64,000 nt of DNA from Bacteroidales bacterium (GTDB lineage Bacteria > Bacteroidota > Bacteroidia > Bacteroidales > UBA932), in NCBI GenBank assembly GCA_017626555.1, contig JAGAIM010000129.1, forward strand, positions 1-64,000, read 5' to 3'. Below, piece after piece: positions 25,501-33,010 of this stretch; the stretch's first letter is position 1, and each line of letters begins with the position of its first letter. Under the pieces are notes generated by a model. It was not told the DNA's origin. It was given only the letters and a program-made list of their open reading frames with translations, and ran no database searches. The position numbers were made by a program, and so were the translations under genes.

Positions 25501-26350
25501 ATATATGCCTTGATATGGACAATGTCACCGGATCAAGTTCGAAAATGCCTCCACCGTCTGTTCCTGCGAGTATGTTCCCTTTTCGTGATGTTACCAACGA
25601 CCTTACCGGTACGTAAGGAAGTCCGGTGAGATGAGTGGTTCTGCAGGTGGAGTGTTCATATACAAAGATTCCTTCTGCAAATGTGCCGAGAAATAGTCTT
25701 GTACCTGTGTCGAGTGTCGTTATATATTGTGTTTCAGGAATTCCTTCGAGGATTGATATGGATGTTCCGTCATTCTCTGAACGATAAACCTTCCTGCCGG
25801 CGCATATCCACAATCCACCTCCGTACGCTTCTGATATGCTCTCTACGATCAGGCCGCCAAGCCCCAGAAAATCACACTTCCCGTTCTTGTATCTGAAAAG
25901 TCCCTCGGATGATCCGGCCAGAATCGTACCGTCGGGGTATGGATTAATGTCGTACAGTCTGATGTCGCGGCCAAGGCAGGATGCAAGGTCCATAACAAGA
26001 TCGAAACGGTCAAGATCATTGTTGTATCTGTATGTCTGTCCGTTGCGCAGGGCAACCCATATTCCTCCATCACGGTCGTTGTATATCCTTGTCGCTGATT
26101 GTATGTTGTCTCTTGATACAATCTGGCTTTCGAGAAGGTAATGTCTGAATTCCGAACCGTCATATCTATAGAGCCCCTTCTGTGAATACAGCCAGATGAA
26201 GCCGGCCTGATCCTGCTCTACCTGATAGATCTTTCTACTGTCCAATCCGTTGGCGCTGCCGTAAACACGATAGTCTCCGGCAGACGCTGCCAGTCCTGCA
26301 AGGCAGCATAGAAAAGCGGTTGCGAACAGTTTCGAAAAGTACATTTTCAT
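22511..26350 (-). CDS. Hybrid two-component system regulator (sensor kinase, receiver and AraC-type domain in one protein)
   Basis: The 1279-residue inner-membrane regulator has a signal peptide and a large periplasmic sensor of repeated propeller blades (to about 620; motifs such as DRDGDFWYGTNRGL and SEGTIWMATDGDG). A Y_Y_Y domain lies around 660-740 and a transmembrane helix around 750-768. The kinase has its phospho-acceptor histidine in SVAHDLKTP near 795, with NLLSNAIKYT and DTGIGIP. A receiver domain carries its acceptor aspartate in DLIITDVVMP near 1078, and an AraC-type DNA-binding domain runs from about 1190 to the end. These proteins bind a specific oligosaccharide and switch on the adjacent locus, here most likely the SusC/SusD-GH18-GH9 operon just upstream. 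A TATATTTG box lies right before the start; ATG at 26344 is an alternative. Confidence 0.93.
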   Translation of the reverse strand: MKMYFSKLFATAFLCCLAGLAASAGDYRVYGSANGLDSRKIYQVEQDQAGFIWLYSQKGLYRYDGSEFRHYLLESQIVSRDNIQSATRIYNDRDGGIWVALRNGQTYRYNNDLDRFDLVMDLASCLGRDIRLYDINPYPDGTILAGSSEGLFRYKNGKCDFLGLGGLIVESISEAYGGGLWICAGRKVYRSENDGTSISILEGIPETQYITTLDTGTRLFLGTFAEGIFVYEHSTCRTTHLTGLPYVPVRSLVTSRKGNILAGTDGGGIFELDPVTLSISRHISSESGIQSIAANTVSDICIDSFGSMWISTTTNGLCCIEPDRYGAIWTRKSSGNDQSLDDNHINVIYRDRDGDFWYGTNRGLNLYMDGVWHHFLSEKDGNVVLAVAQDSNGDVWAGGFGMGLYRIDKKSGKIRRIPDSPLQYIYHIYPENGRVWFGGLEGDFCSFDQESGDWSRYKADCIGDIWPSSSADALYVAGCSGFGIFDKKEGRFRWRKEFDGFTLKYPVRALFRTSEGTIWMATDGDGLVHFDPSDGSSIRFTTENGLPSDAIISVHEDLERRIWFTTEEGIFWLDPQRKTIIRANELLGIEGGIFNPNAAWLHPDGQLSFGTSKGVLTFDPAQLDYFNKVNIRLILNDLSIDYNTISADPEGDILKQCLDKTDYLDLDYLSNSFSVSFSRISFGNDFRIRYEHCLSGYDDHWVTTEASGTANYVKVRPGRYEFILKATDKYSGEIIAEKRLPVRIRPPWHYSPAAIAVYLMIAAAGAVALIMIRRRRLAEKGIREKMRTFISVAHDLKTPVSLIKGPLEDLMKNTDIPESGRKYISLASRNADRLTDMIAQLLELRKIEDHTRLQLVRTDICSYLTETVERYSSAALYKNTELNIDVSSDMPAVYIDTEKFSRILENLLSNAIKYTEKGAIDIVVRPEVRRWIMEIQDTGIGIPEAEKSHIFTDSFRASNVGDRDGGGIGLMITRQIVLSHEGEISFRSVEGKGTTFTVSFPFSYRHADIIHQEGSIESIKENLQRNEETAARSSILIVDDEPDMLAYLSETLSQDYDILTAGNASEALEIARQSNPDLIITDVVMPVMSGEELCRILKSNVETIHIPIILLSAANARQSIIFGLEAGANDYMTKPFDPSVLKARIRNLLVDRQRLRESVLALGQNEDVPEPDWPSMLDKEFMDKVISILERELSNQEFKIGDLCMEIAMSRTTLYNKLKSLTGQGPNDFIRIFRLSRAREILRTKKYSIAEVSDMVGFSDSKYFSVCFKKQFGESPSKI

Positions 26351-26363
26351 TCTCTTGACATTG

Positions 26364-26371
26364 CAAATATA
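26364..26371 (-). promoter_or_regulatory. Probable -7 element of the hybrid regulator gene
   Basis: TATATTTG on the minus strand lies only 13 bp before the annotated ATG. Transcription from it would give a very short leader, which favours the second ATG (26344) as a possible true start. Confidence 0.45.
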
Positions 26372-26384
26372 TGCAAATTTATTT

Positions 26385-26412
26385 TAGCAGGCCCGGATTT
26401 CTCCGAGCCTGC
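26385..26412 (-). terminator. Hairpin between SusD and the hybrid regulator gene (probable terminator)
   Basis: AGCAGGC-CGGA pairs with TCCG-GCCTGCT with one mismatch. The minus-strand tail (TAAAATAAATTT) is only moderately T-rich. It would end or attenuate the SusC/SusD operon ahead of the regulator, which has its own -7 box. Confidence 0.55.
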
Positions 26413-26439
26413 TATCCTTACTAACCAAATTCAATACCT

Positions 26440-28035
26440 TTAGAAGTTAGGTTTGTCTATATCCCACCACAGGCGGGTTGCAGCATTGTCAGGACCACCC
26501 AGTTTGGACATAGCCTGGGCATATCCTTCCGGATTGCTTGTCTGCTGTGTCGAAGGGTATGGCATTCTTCTGACAATCTCATTATCCTTAAGAACTCCAC
26601 CGCTGTGGTTTACAACTACAGGGAATTGCTTAGGGTATCCTGTACGACGGAGTGTAGTCCAGGCTTCATAACTTTCAGGATAGCCTGCAATGTACTTCTG
26701 TATGACTATCTTCTCAAGTTTTTCCTCATTGCTTGCTGCGTCATCCCACTTCGGTGTTGCAGTGTTTGGAGACTTGATGTCGTTTGCAGGAGTGACAGGA
26801 TCCTTGTGGTCGGCAGGTACGGCTTCGCTCTTAAGATATTCATCTGCTCCCGAGCATCCGAACTGAGTGAATGATGCCCTTACGCCGGATTCATAGAATT
26901 CCTTTGCTGATCCGCCTCCCATATTCCATCCTCTGAGGGCTCCTTCTGCACGGAGGAAATATGCCTCGGCAGCAGTGCAGAGGATACCTGGATCGTGCTT
27001 GCCCTGAATGCAGGCAGAATATCCGTCGTATGCAGCCTTCTCAACCATATCGATACCCATTCTTATGCTGGCATATTCAAGTCCTGCTTCCACTGCAGGG
27101 CCGTTTGTCGCCTTTGTGAAGAATTTCTCTGCACGTGGGTCATCATATCCTGTGAGGAAGGACTCTATGACTGCTCCCATATAGATGTCTTTCCATTCTG
27201 TGAGCATATTGAGAGGGTGCGCCCAGGTGCTTGCCTGAACCTGTACAACTTCGTCCCCTTCAAGAACTCCGTATTTGTTTGCTATGGCCTTTTCAGCCTC
27301 AGCCTTTGCCTTTGCAGGATCGGCCTTGACTATATGCATCGCAAGACGCAGACGGATGGTGTTGGCAAGTTTCGACCATTTTGCATAGTCGCCGCCGCAC
27401 CACTGGTCGAATTTTGCGAATGGTGCCGAGCCAGGGAACTCTGTCATAAATCTGTCGAGTTGCTCAAGGGCTGTGTCAAGGTCGGCAAAGAATCTGTTGT
27501 ACGCTTCCTCTACAGAGTCGAATGCTCCTCCTGTTGCAGACTGACCGTATGCAGAATAGATCACAGGACCGTATGCGTCGGCAACCCTGTGCATTGCCAT
27601 AACCTTGATAATCAATGCCGGAGCATAGAAATAATAATACTGGTCGTTGTTGGCCTGAGGCTCGATGGAGTTGAAGATAGGTGACATCACATAACTGTAG
27701 GTGTTGTTCCACTGTGCGCTTACCCATCCGTCAATCATATTCAATGTACCAGTGTTGATGTTGGATGCAAATGATGATGCTGTACCCATATATCCGGACC
27801 AGAGGTCAGTAGTCAGGTTCTGCATAAGTTGGAATTCCCAGGCATAGTCCTGATAGTTGAAATATACGGACTGCATAATCTGTGGAAAATATGCTCCGAT
27901 GTTATTGTAGTCGGCAGCAAGCATTTCTTCCGTCACACCGAACGGGTCGGTATTATATTCCTCCCATTTCTGGCAAGAGGACAATACAATGCCTGAAAAA
28001 AGGCAGATTGCCAGTATTTCAAATATTCTCTTCAT
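26440..28035 (-). CDS. susD: SusD-like surface lipoprotein (amino-sugar locus)
   Basis: This 531-residue lipoprotein has the lipobox LSSC (C20), followed by QKWEEYNTDPFGV. That beginning and the NNIGAYFPQIMQSVYF region are typical of the SusD-like group found with chitin- or N-glycan-type substrates. Mid-protein helices include YFYAPALIIKVMAMHRVADAYG, and the C-terminal region (YPESYEAWTTLRRTGYP) is the helix pair of that group. It pairs with the SusC gene 17 bp upstream and would bind oligosaccharide at the surface. It is the last gene of the operon before a hairpin and the hybrid regulator. Confidence 0.92.
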   Translation of the reverse strand: MKRIFEILAICLFSGIVLSSCQKWEEYNTDPFGVTEEMLAADYNNIGAYFPQIMQSVYFNYQDYAWEFQLMQNLTTDLWSGYMGTASSFASNINTGTLNMIDGWVSAQWNNTYSYVMSPIFNSIEPQANNDQYYYFYAPALIIKVMAMHRVADAYGPVIYSAYGQSATGGAFDSVEEAYNRFFADLDTALEQLDRFMTEFPGSAPFAKFDQWCGGDYAKWSKLANTIRLRLAMHIVKADPAKAKAEAEKAIANKYGVLEGDEVVQVQASTWAHPLNMLTEWKDIYMGAVIESFLTGYDDPRAEKFFTKATNGPAVEAGLEYASIRMGIDMVEKAAYDGYSACIQGKHDPGILCTAAEAYFLRAEGALRGWNMGGGSAKEFYESGVRASFTQFGCSGADEYLKSEAVPADHKDPVTPANDIKSPNTATPKWDDAASNEEKLEKIVIQKYIAGYPESYEAWTTLRRTGYPKQFPVVVNHSGGVLKDNEIVRRMPYPSTQQTSNPEGYAQAMSKLGGPDNAATRLWWDIDKPNF

Positions 28036-28052
28036 AATTTTGTCATTCTTAA

Positions 28053-31000
28053 TTAAAACCTAACCTTAAGATTGAATCCCAATGATCTGGTTGCAGGTGT
28101 ACCATAGATGTCAAGTCCTGAATAATTGTCATCAACAGTAAGTTGTGCATCCGGATCGGATGGTGTGTTCTTGTAGAAGAAGAAAAGGTTTCTTCCTATG
28201 AATGAGACGGTTATATCTTCAAATAACTTTCCGTTTCCGAGCCATTTCTTAGGGATGGTATATCCGAGAGAAAGTTCTCTGAGTCTTACGTTTGTACCAT
28301 CGAGACAGTAGTATTCGCTGATACCGCCGAATCCTCCGACTCTTTCATAGAATCCCTTGACATCGGTGAACTTGTGGCCTTCAAATTCCACATATCCCTT
28401 GTCACGCGCCTGTGCTGTAGCAAGCGATGTTCCGTAGATATCTATATCCGACTGGGTGAGAGCCATCACTTTGCCTCCGAAACGTGCATCGATGAGGAAA
28501 GAAAGCGATATGTTCCTGTACTGTAATGTGTTGTTCCAGCCTGCGTGCAGTTTTGCCTGGGTATTGCCCATATAGTCAAGGGTTGTACCTGCCTTGTATG
28601 GGAGGCCGCTCTCGTCAAGAAGAAGTTTGCCGTTGTCGTCTCTTGCGAACTTGCGTCCGTAAACGTCACCATACGATCCTCCTTCTACAAGTTTGAGTTC
28701 ATATCCGAAGTTCTCACCTCTGTTGATCGAGAACTCAGGAATCTCGTCGTGGAGGGAAATGACCTTGTTGCTGTTGTGTGAGAGGTTGATGCTGCTTCTC
28801 CAAACGAAGTCCTTGGTCTCTACCGGAATGAATCCGATGGTCGCTTCCACACCCTGGTTCTGGATATTTCCGGAATTCACATAATATCTGGTGTAACCTG
28901 AACCGGTAGGAGCCGAGAGACTGAACAACTGGTTCTTTGTATTGGTGTGGTAATAAGTTACATCGAATGAGAGACGGTTGTTGAAGAATCTCCAGTCGAT
29001 ACCGGCCTCGAAAGATCCGGAAGTCTCAGGCTTGAGATCTCCGAACGGAGCAGTGGTATTTGAACTGATGATACCGGTCGAACTTACAGAACCGAGAGGA
29101 TTGGTGATTCTGCCTGGAAGGTCGTTACCTACTACAGAGTATGATGCTCTGACCTTGAACAGATCCACATTCGGACCCATATTGAAGGCTTCGTTCAATG
29201 CCGCTGAAACACCGACAGAAGGGTAGAAGAAACCAGTCTTGAAACTCTTTGTGAATGCGAGCGAAGAAGACCAGTCGTTACGTGCAGTGATGTCCAGGAA
29301 GAGCCAGTCCTTATATGATGCTGTAGCGGTTCCGAATACTGCAAGAAGTTCATCCCTGTACCAGTTCTGAGCGCTGGCGCGGATGGTCATATTTGCAAGG
29401 TTGAAGATGTTTGCATAGTAGAGTCCGCCTGAATTGTTGTATGAATCGAAGCCGAGTGAGTAACTTTCATTGTATTTAACACTTCCTCCGACAGTTACAT
29501 TCAGACCGAAATCACCCCACTTGTCGTTGTATCCGTAGAGTACATCGCCGTATGCAGTCATATTCGAGCCCTGCTTTACTGTATAACGTCCGTTTACCGA
29601 TCCTGTCAGACCTGCAGGTGTAGTTGCAGATGTCCTATGGTCATCTCTGTCATTGATATAGTCTGCACTTGCTCTGGCCTGGATGTACATCTTAGGGGTG
29701 AGGTCCCATCTGAGAGTAAGCGATCCGATGATGCGGTCACGCCAAGCCTCGAAGTTGATTCTGTTCATAACCCACCAAGGATTCTGGTCTGATGTAGCAT
29801 CAAGAGCCTTGATCCAGTTCTGTGACATAAGGTTGCGTTCCGGGTCATAGACTTCGAATTCCTCTCTATATGGAGTGATGTCCTGACCTACAGGGAAACG
29901 GTACAGACCGAAAAGAGGGTTGTTGTACTGTCCTCCAAGTGTCGGACGGTTCTTCATATACTGATGGATGTACTGGAAAGATGCATCAAGAGACAGATTC
30001 TTTGCGAATTTGGTTGTGTTTCTGAAAGTTATATTATGTCTGTTGAGTTTTCCGTTATTGTCCAGAAGGCTCGTTGCGTATGTGTTCGAATATGAGAGAT
30101 ATGTCTGATTAGCATCGGTTCCTCCCTGGATGGAAAGGCTGTTGCTGTAGGTCTGGGCAGTCTTGAAGAAGTCGTCTGTGACTGATGCTGCCGGGCTTGA
30201 CAGTTTGCTTCCCCAACTGTAGAAATTGGTACTCTCTCCGTATGTGTTCTGAAGTTGAGGACCGTATGCTGCAGTCTCGAAAGTGGTGCTGTTGGTGAAG
30301 GTTATCTTCATTTTTCCCTGACTTCCTTTCTTGGTGTTGATGATGATCACACCATTGGCGGCCTCTGTACCGTAAAGTGCTGATGCAGAAGCACCTTTGA
30401 GGATGCTGATGCTTTCGATGTCTTCCGGGTTGATGTTTCCGATACCGTCTCCACTATCGAAGGATGCTTCAGAGTGTCCACCGTAGAATCCCGAAGCCAC
30501 ACTTGTGGAGTTGGACATAGGAACGCCGTTGATGATGTAAAGAGGCTGGTTGCCGCTGTTTACCGAGCGGTATCCTCTGATGGATATCTTTGCAGATCCA
30601 CCCATTCCTCCTGCACTCTGGGTCACAAGGACTCCGGATGCCTTACCTGCAAGAGAGGTGATCATATTTGCGCTCCTGTTGTCTGCTATTTCATCGGCAG
30701 AAACGGTTTGTGCCGCGTATGTGAGTGACTTGGATGCCCTAGTGATACCGAGTGCCGACACCACAGCCTCATCGAGATAATTGACATCCATATTCATTCC
30801 GACATTGATGATGGAGCGACCTTCCACCTGCACTCTGGTGTCTTCATATCCGACCATAGTGAAGAGAATGGTTGCGTCTGGGGATACATTGAGACTGTAT
30901 CTTCCCTCCGCATCAGTAGATGTAGCATTGTCTGTACCTTCTTCAAGTGCCAGAGCAAATGCGACAGGTTCTCCCGTCTGGGAGTCAGTGACCTGTCCGG

Positions 31001-31079
31001 AAACCCTTGCTTTCTGTGCAAAGGCCACGCTTGCTGCCATCAGCAGCGCCAGCGTCAAAAAATACCGTAAAACTTTCAT
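28053..31079 (-). CDS. susC: SusC/RagA-family TonB-dependent transporter (amino-sugar locus)
   Basis: The 1008-residue outer-membrane transporter has a signal peptide ending VAFAQ, the carboxypeptidase-like domain (VSGQVTDSQTGEPVAFALA), a plug domain (VVSALGITRASKSLTYAAQ to NGVIIINTKKGSQGK), and the 22-strand barrel ending VRF. It imports oligosaccharides in partnership with the SusD-like protein encoded 17 bp downstream. The gene lies 17 bp after the GH18 gene, so hydrolysis and import are co-expressed. The plug lacks the common VIGYG form and uses VVSALGI, as some SusC groups do. Confidence 0.94.
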   Translation of the reverse strand: MKVLRYFLTLALLMAASVAFAQKARVSGQVTDSQTGEPVAFALALEEGTDNATSTDAEGRYSLNVSPDATILFTMVGYEDTRVQVEGRSIINVGMNMDVNYLDEAVVSALGITRASKSLTYAAQTVSADEIADNRSANMITSLAGKASGVLVTQSAGGMGGSAKISIRGYRSVNSGNQPLYIINGVPMSNSTSVASGFYGGHSEASFDSGDGIGNINPEDIESISILKGASASALYGTEAANGVIIINTKKGSQGKMKITFTNSTTFETAAYGPQLQNTYGESTNFYSWGSKLSSPAASVTDDFFKTAQTYSNSLSIQGGTDANQTYLSYSNTYATSLLDNNGKLNRHNITFRNTTKFAKNLSLDASFQYIHQYMKNRPTLGGQYNNPLFGLYRFPVGQDITPYREEFEVYDPERNLMSQNWIKALDATSDQNPWWVMNRINFEAWRDRIIGSLTLRWDLTPKMYIQARASADYINDRDDHRTSATTPAGLTGSVNGRYTVKQGSNMTAYGDVLYGYNDKWGDFGLNVTVGGSVKYNESYSLGFDSYNNSGGLYYANIFNLANMTIRASAQNWYRDELLAVFGTATASYKDWLFLDITARNDWSSSLAFTKSFKTGFFYPSVGVSAALNEAFNMGPNVDLFKVRASYSVVGNDLPGRITNPLGSVSSTGIISSNTTAPFGDLKPETSGSFEAGIDWRFFNNRLSFDVTYYHTNTKNQLFSLSAPTGSGYTRYYVNSGNIQNQGVEATIGFIPVETKDFVWRSSINLSHNSNKVISLHDEIPEFSINRGENFGYELKLVEGGSYGDVYGRKFARDDNGKLLLDESGLPYKAGTTLDYMGNTQAKLHAGWNNTLQYRNISLSFLIDARFGGKVMALTQSDIDIYGTSLATAQARDKGYVEFEGHKFTDVKGFYERVGGFGGISEYYCLDGTNVRLRELSLGYTIPKKWLGNGKLFEDITVSFIGRNLFFFYKNTPSDPDAQLTVDDNYSGLDIYGTPATRSLGFNLKVRF

Positions 31080-31096
31080 ACCGTAATAGTGTTTGG

Positions 31097-32176
31097 TTAT
31101 TGTTGTGTCTTATATCCTAATCTGAATTCCGGGTAATTGAGAGCCTTATAGACTGTCCTGCGAAGGTCGCCGTGACTGTTGTCTCCTCCATACGACCAGT
31201 ACATAGCGCCTTTCAGTCCTTTTTCTACAGCAAACCGTGCTTTGATGAAGAGTGACTTTTCATTGTCATATCCGAACGCGAATTTTCCTGTAGCATCCTC
31301 TGTAAGATATGGAACCATCGCTACCGGATCCCAATGATATGTATATCCTTCAAGCAGGTGAGTCTTGGTTATATCCACTCCGTGTGGGAAATCATCTGTT
31401 CCGCGGCCATAGAAAGGCATTCCGAGGACAAGTTTTTCAGGTGGGACTCCCGCATCCAGATGAGCCTGGATGCCTTCCGCTACGGATACTAACGCCGGAT
31501 CTCGTATCTCCGATGTGAAGAGCGGAGAATTGTGATATGGTGCCCATCCGAGATCGTATGTCATAGCGTTCGTGAAGTCGATGTATTGGTCTATGGCTCT
31601 GAAATCTATGTACTTGGCTGTTGCGACTGTTGCCTGTGTGAGCAGTTTGTCCGGTCCGATCGCTGTGCGTATGTCACGCATCATCAGAGTATAGTTCTTT
31701 GTGTCATCAGGGCTTGCCGAAATTTCTGCCATATCGCTTGTCGGATATTCCCAGTCTATGTCGATGCCGTCAAGATTGAACTCGTCCACGGCTCTTCTGC
31801 AGTCTTTGGCAAAAGATAATCTCAAAAGAGAATCTGCTGCCATTTCGCTGAAATTCCCGCTTCCCCAGCCACCGACTGAAAGGAGAACCTTCAGATGAGG
31901 GTATTGCTCCTTCAAGGCTGTGATTTCGCGTAGTTTTTCGGGATTCTCGATCCTCAGTCCGTCGAATTCATCGTCAACGTGTGCAAATGCATAGTTGATA
32001 TGAGTGAGATAGGTCGGGTCTGGGAGTTCCTTTGGATTATATACGTATGCTATGAGAACCTTCTCGTCAGCATCTCCGTGCTTTGTATCTTCTGCGGTAC
32101 AAGACGGATTTCGGGAGCACCCGACTGTCGCAATCAGCAGGACAGAGGTGCTTATAATGGTCTGTAATATTTTCAT
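31097..32176 (-). CDS. Glycoside hydrolase family 18 lipoprotein (chitinase or endo-N-acetylglucosaminidase type)
   Basis: I start the gene at ATG 32176; a TTG 6 bp upstream is less likely. The 359-residue product has a lipobox ATVGC (C20). Its GH18 barrel carries the catalytic motif LDGIDIDWEYP (catalytic glutamate E143), preceded by LSVGGWGSGNF and followed by MTYDLGWAP and MPFYGRGTDDF. GH18 enzymes cut beta-1,4 bonds next to GlcNAc using the substrate N-acetyl group, acting on chitin, chito-oligosaccharides or the N-glycan core. The downstream SusC/SusD and the upstream amino-sugar kinase and deaminase fit chito-oligosaccharide use. The ThuA gene upstream ends 6 bp before this start. Confidence 0.92.
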   Translation of the reverse strand: MKILQTIISTSVLLIATVGCSRNPSCTAEDTKHGDADEKVLIAYVYNPKELPDPTYLTHINYAFAHVDDEFDGLRIENPEKLREITALKEQYPHLKVLLSVGGWGSGNFSEMAADSLLRLSFAKDCRRAVDEFNLDGIDIDWEYPTSDMAEISASPDDTKNYTLMMRDIRTAIGPDKLLTQATVATAKYIDFRAIDQYIDFTNAMTYDLGWAPYHNSPLFTSEIRDPALVSVAEGIQAHLDAGVPPEKLVLGMPFYGRGTDDFPHGVDITKTHLLEGYTYHWDPVAMVPYLTEDATGKFAFGYDNEKSLFIKARFAVEKGLKGAMYWSYGGDNSHGDLRRTVYKALNYPEFRLGYKTQQ

Positions 32177-32182
32177 AATCAA

Positions 32183-33010
32183 TTATTTATCAAACGGATT
32201 ACCTTTGGGATCCCGACTGACAATCCAGCGGAAAGCATTGATGAAGAGCAATTGTTGCGAGGCATCTATGTACTCTTCGTCACCGTGTCCCATATTGAGA
32301 TAGATCATTCTGTAGTTCTTGTTTGTCCACACCAGAGGCCAATCGTCTCCATAGACAATGTCTTTCAGTCCGATCGGATAATTCTTCTGAGATAACGACA
32401 CGAGTACTTCGATGTTCCTGTTGGAACGCGGCTCCGGTGACCACTGATAGAATTCAGAAGGTGGAATGACGAATTCCTTCGGAAGATTCTTTGTGACCGG
32501 ATGCCTTGCATTGTCGATTTCCACCAGTGCAGGCTGTGGCGGCCAGTTGTTGCATTTGAATACTCCTCCACCGATGAACTCAAGAAACCAAGGCCAGTTG
32601 GTGTTTCTGTCATTATATGCCGCTGCGTGGAAGCCGACCCAGCCACCTCCGTTATTCATATATTTCTCAAACAGGTCTCTTTCAGCCTTGGAGTGCGGAG
32701 TTGTGTTCACGCTTATTATGGTATTGTATTCCATCAGTTCTTCCAGCGTGTATGCTGAAAGGTCGGTAGTGACGTCGATTGTGAATCCGTTTCCGACTGT
32801 GAGTTTCCTGAAGAACGCAATGGATTGCTGTGCAAATTGAACGTGAGCCTCTTCGGCGTGTTCAGTGTAGTGTATCAGAGCCTTGAAACGGACAAGATCT
32901 CCGGCATAATTTGCCTGACGGGCAGGCTTATCTGTACCGCATCCGGCAGCAAATATCAATGCCGATGCGATCAGGATCAGTAGTTTCAGTGTTCTTTTCA
33001 TAATATTCAT
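32183..33010 (-). CDS. ThuA-like lipoprotein, copy 1
   Basis: The 275-residue lipoprotein (lipobox FAAGC) has a ThuA fold, a class I glutamine-amidotransferase-like domain. The signature stretches are GGGWVGFHAAAY, PWFLEFIGGGVF, DNARHPVTKNLP and WPLVWTNKNYRMIYLNMGHG near the end. Such proteins are frequent in sugar-polymer loci of Bacteroidota, but their reaction is not settled. Its ATG overlaps the stop of the GH9 gene (ATGA), so the two are coupled. A second ThuA protein (35416-36168) flanks GH9 on the other side and shares only the fold-level motifs. Confidence 0.8.
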   Translation of the reverse strand: MNIMKRTLKLLILIASALIFAAGCGTDKPARQANYAGDLVRFKALIHYTEHAEEAHVQFAQQSIAFFRKLTVGNGFTIDVTTDLSAYTLEELMEYNTIISVNTTPHSKAERDLFEKYMNNGGGWVGFHAAAYNDRNTNWPWFLEFIGGGVFKCNNWPPQPALVEIDNARHPVTKNLPKEFVIPPSEFYQWSPEPRSNRNIEVLVSLSQKNYPIGLKDIVYGDDWPLVWTNKNYRMIYLNMGHGDEEYIDASQQLLFINAFRWIVSRDPKGNPFDK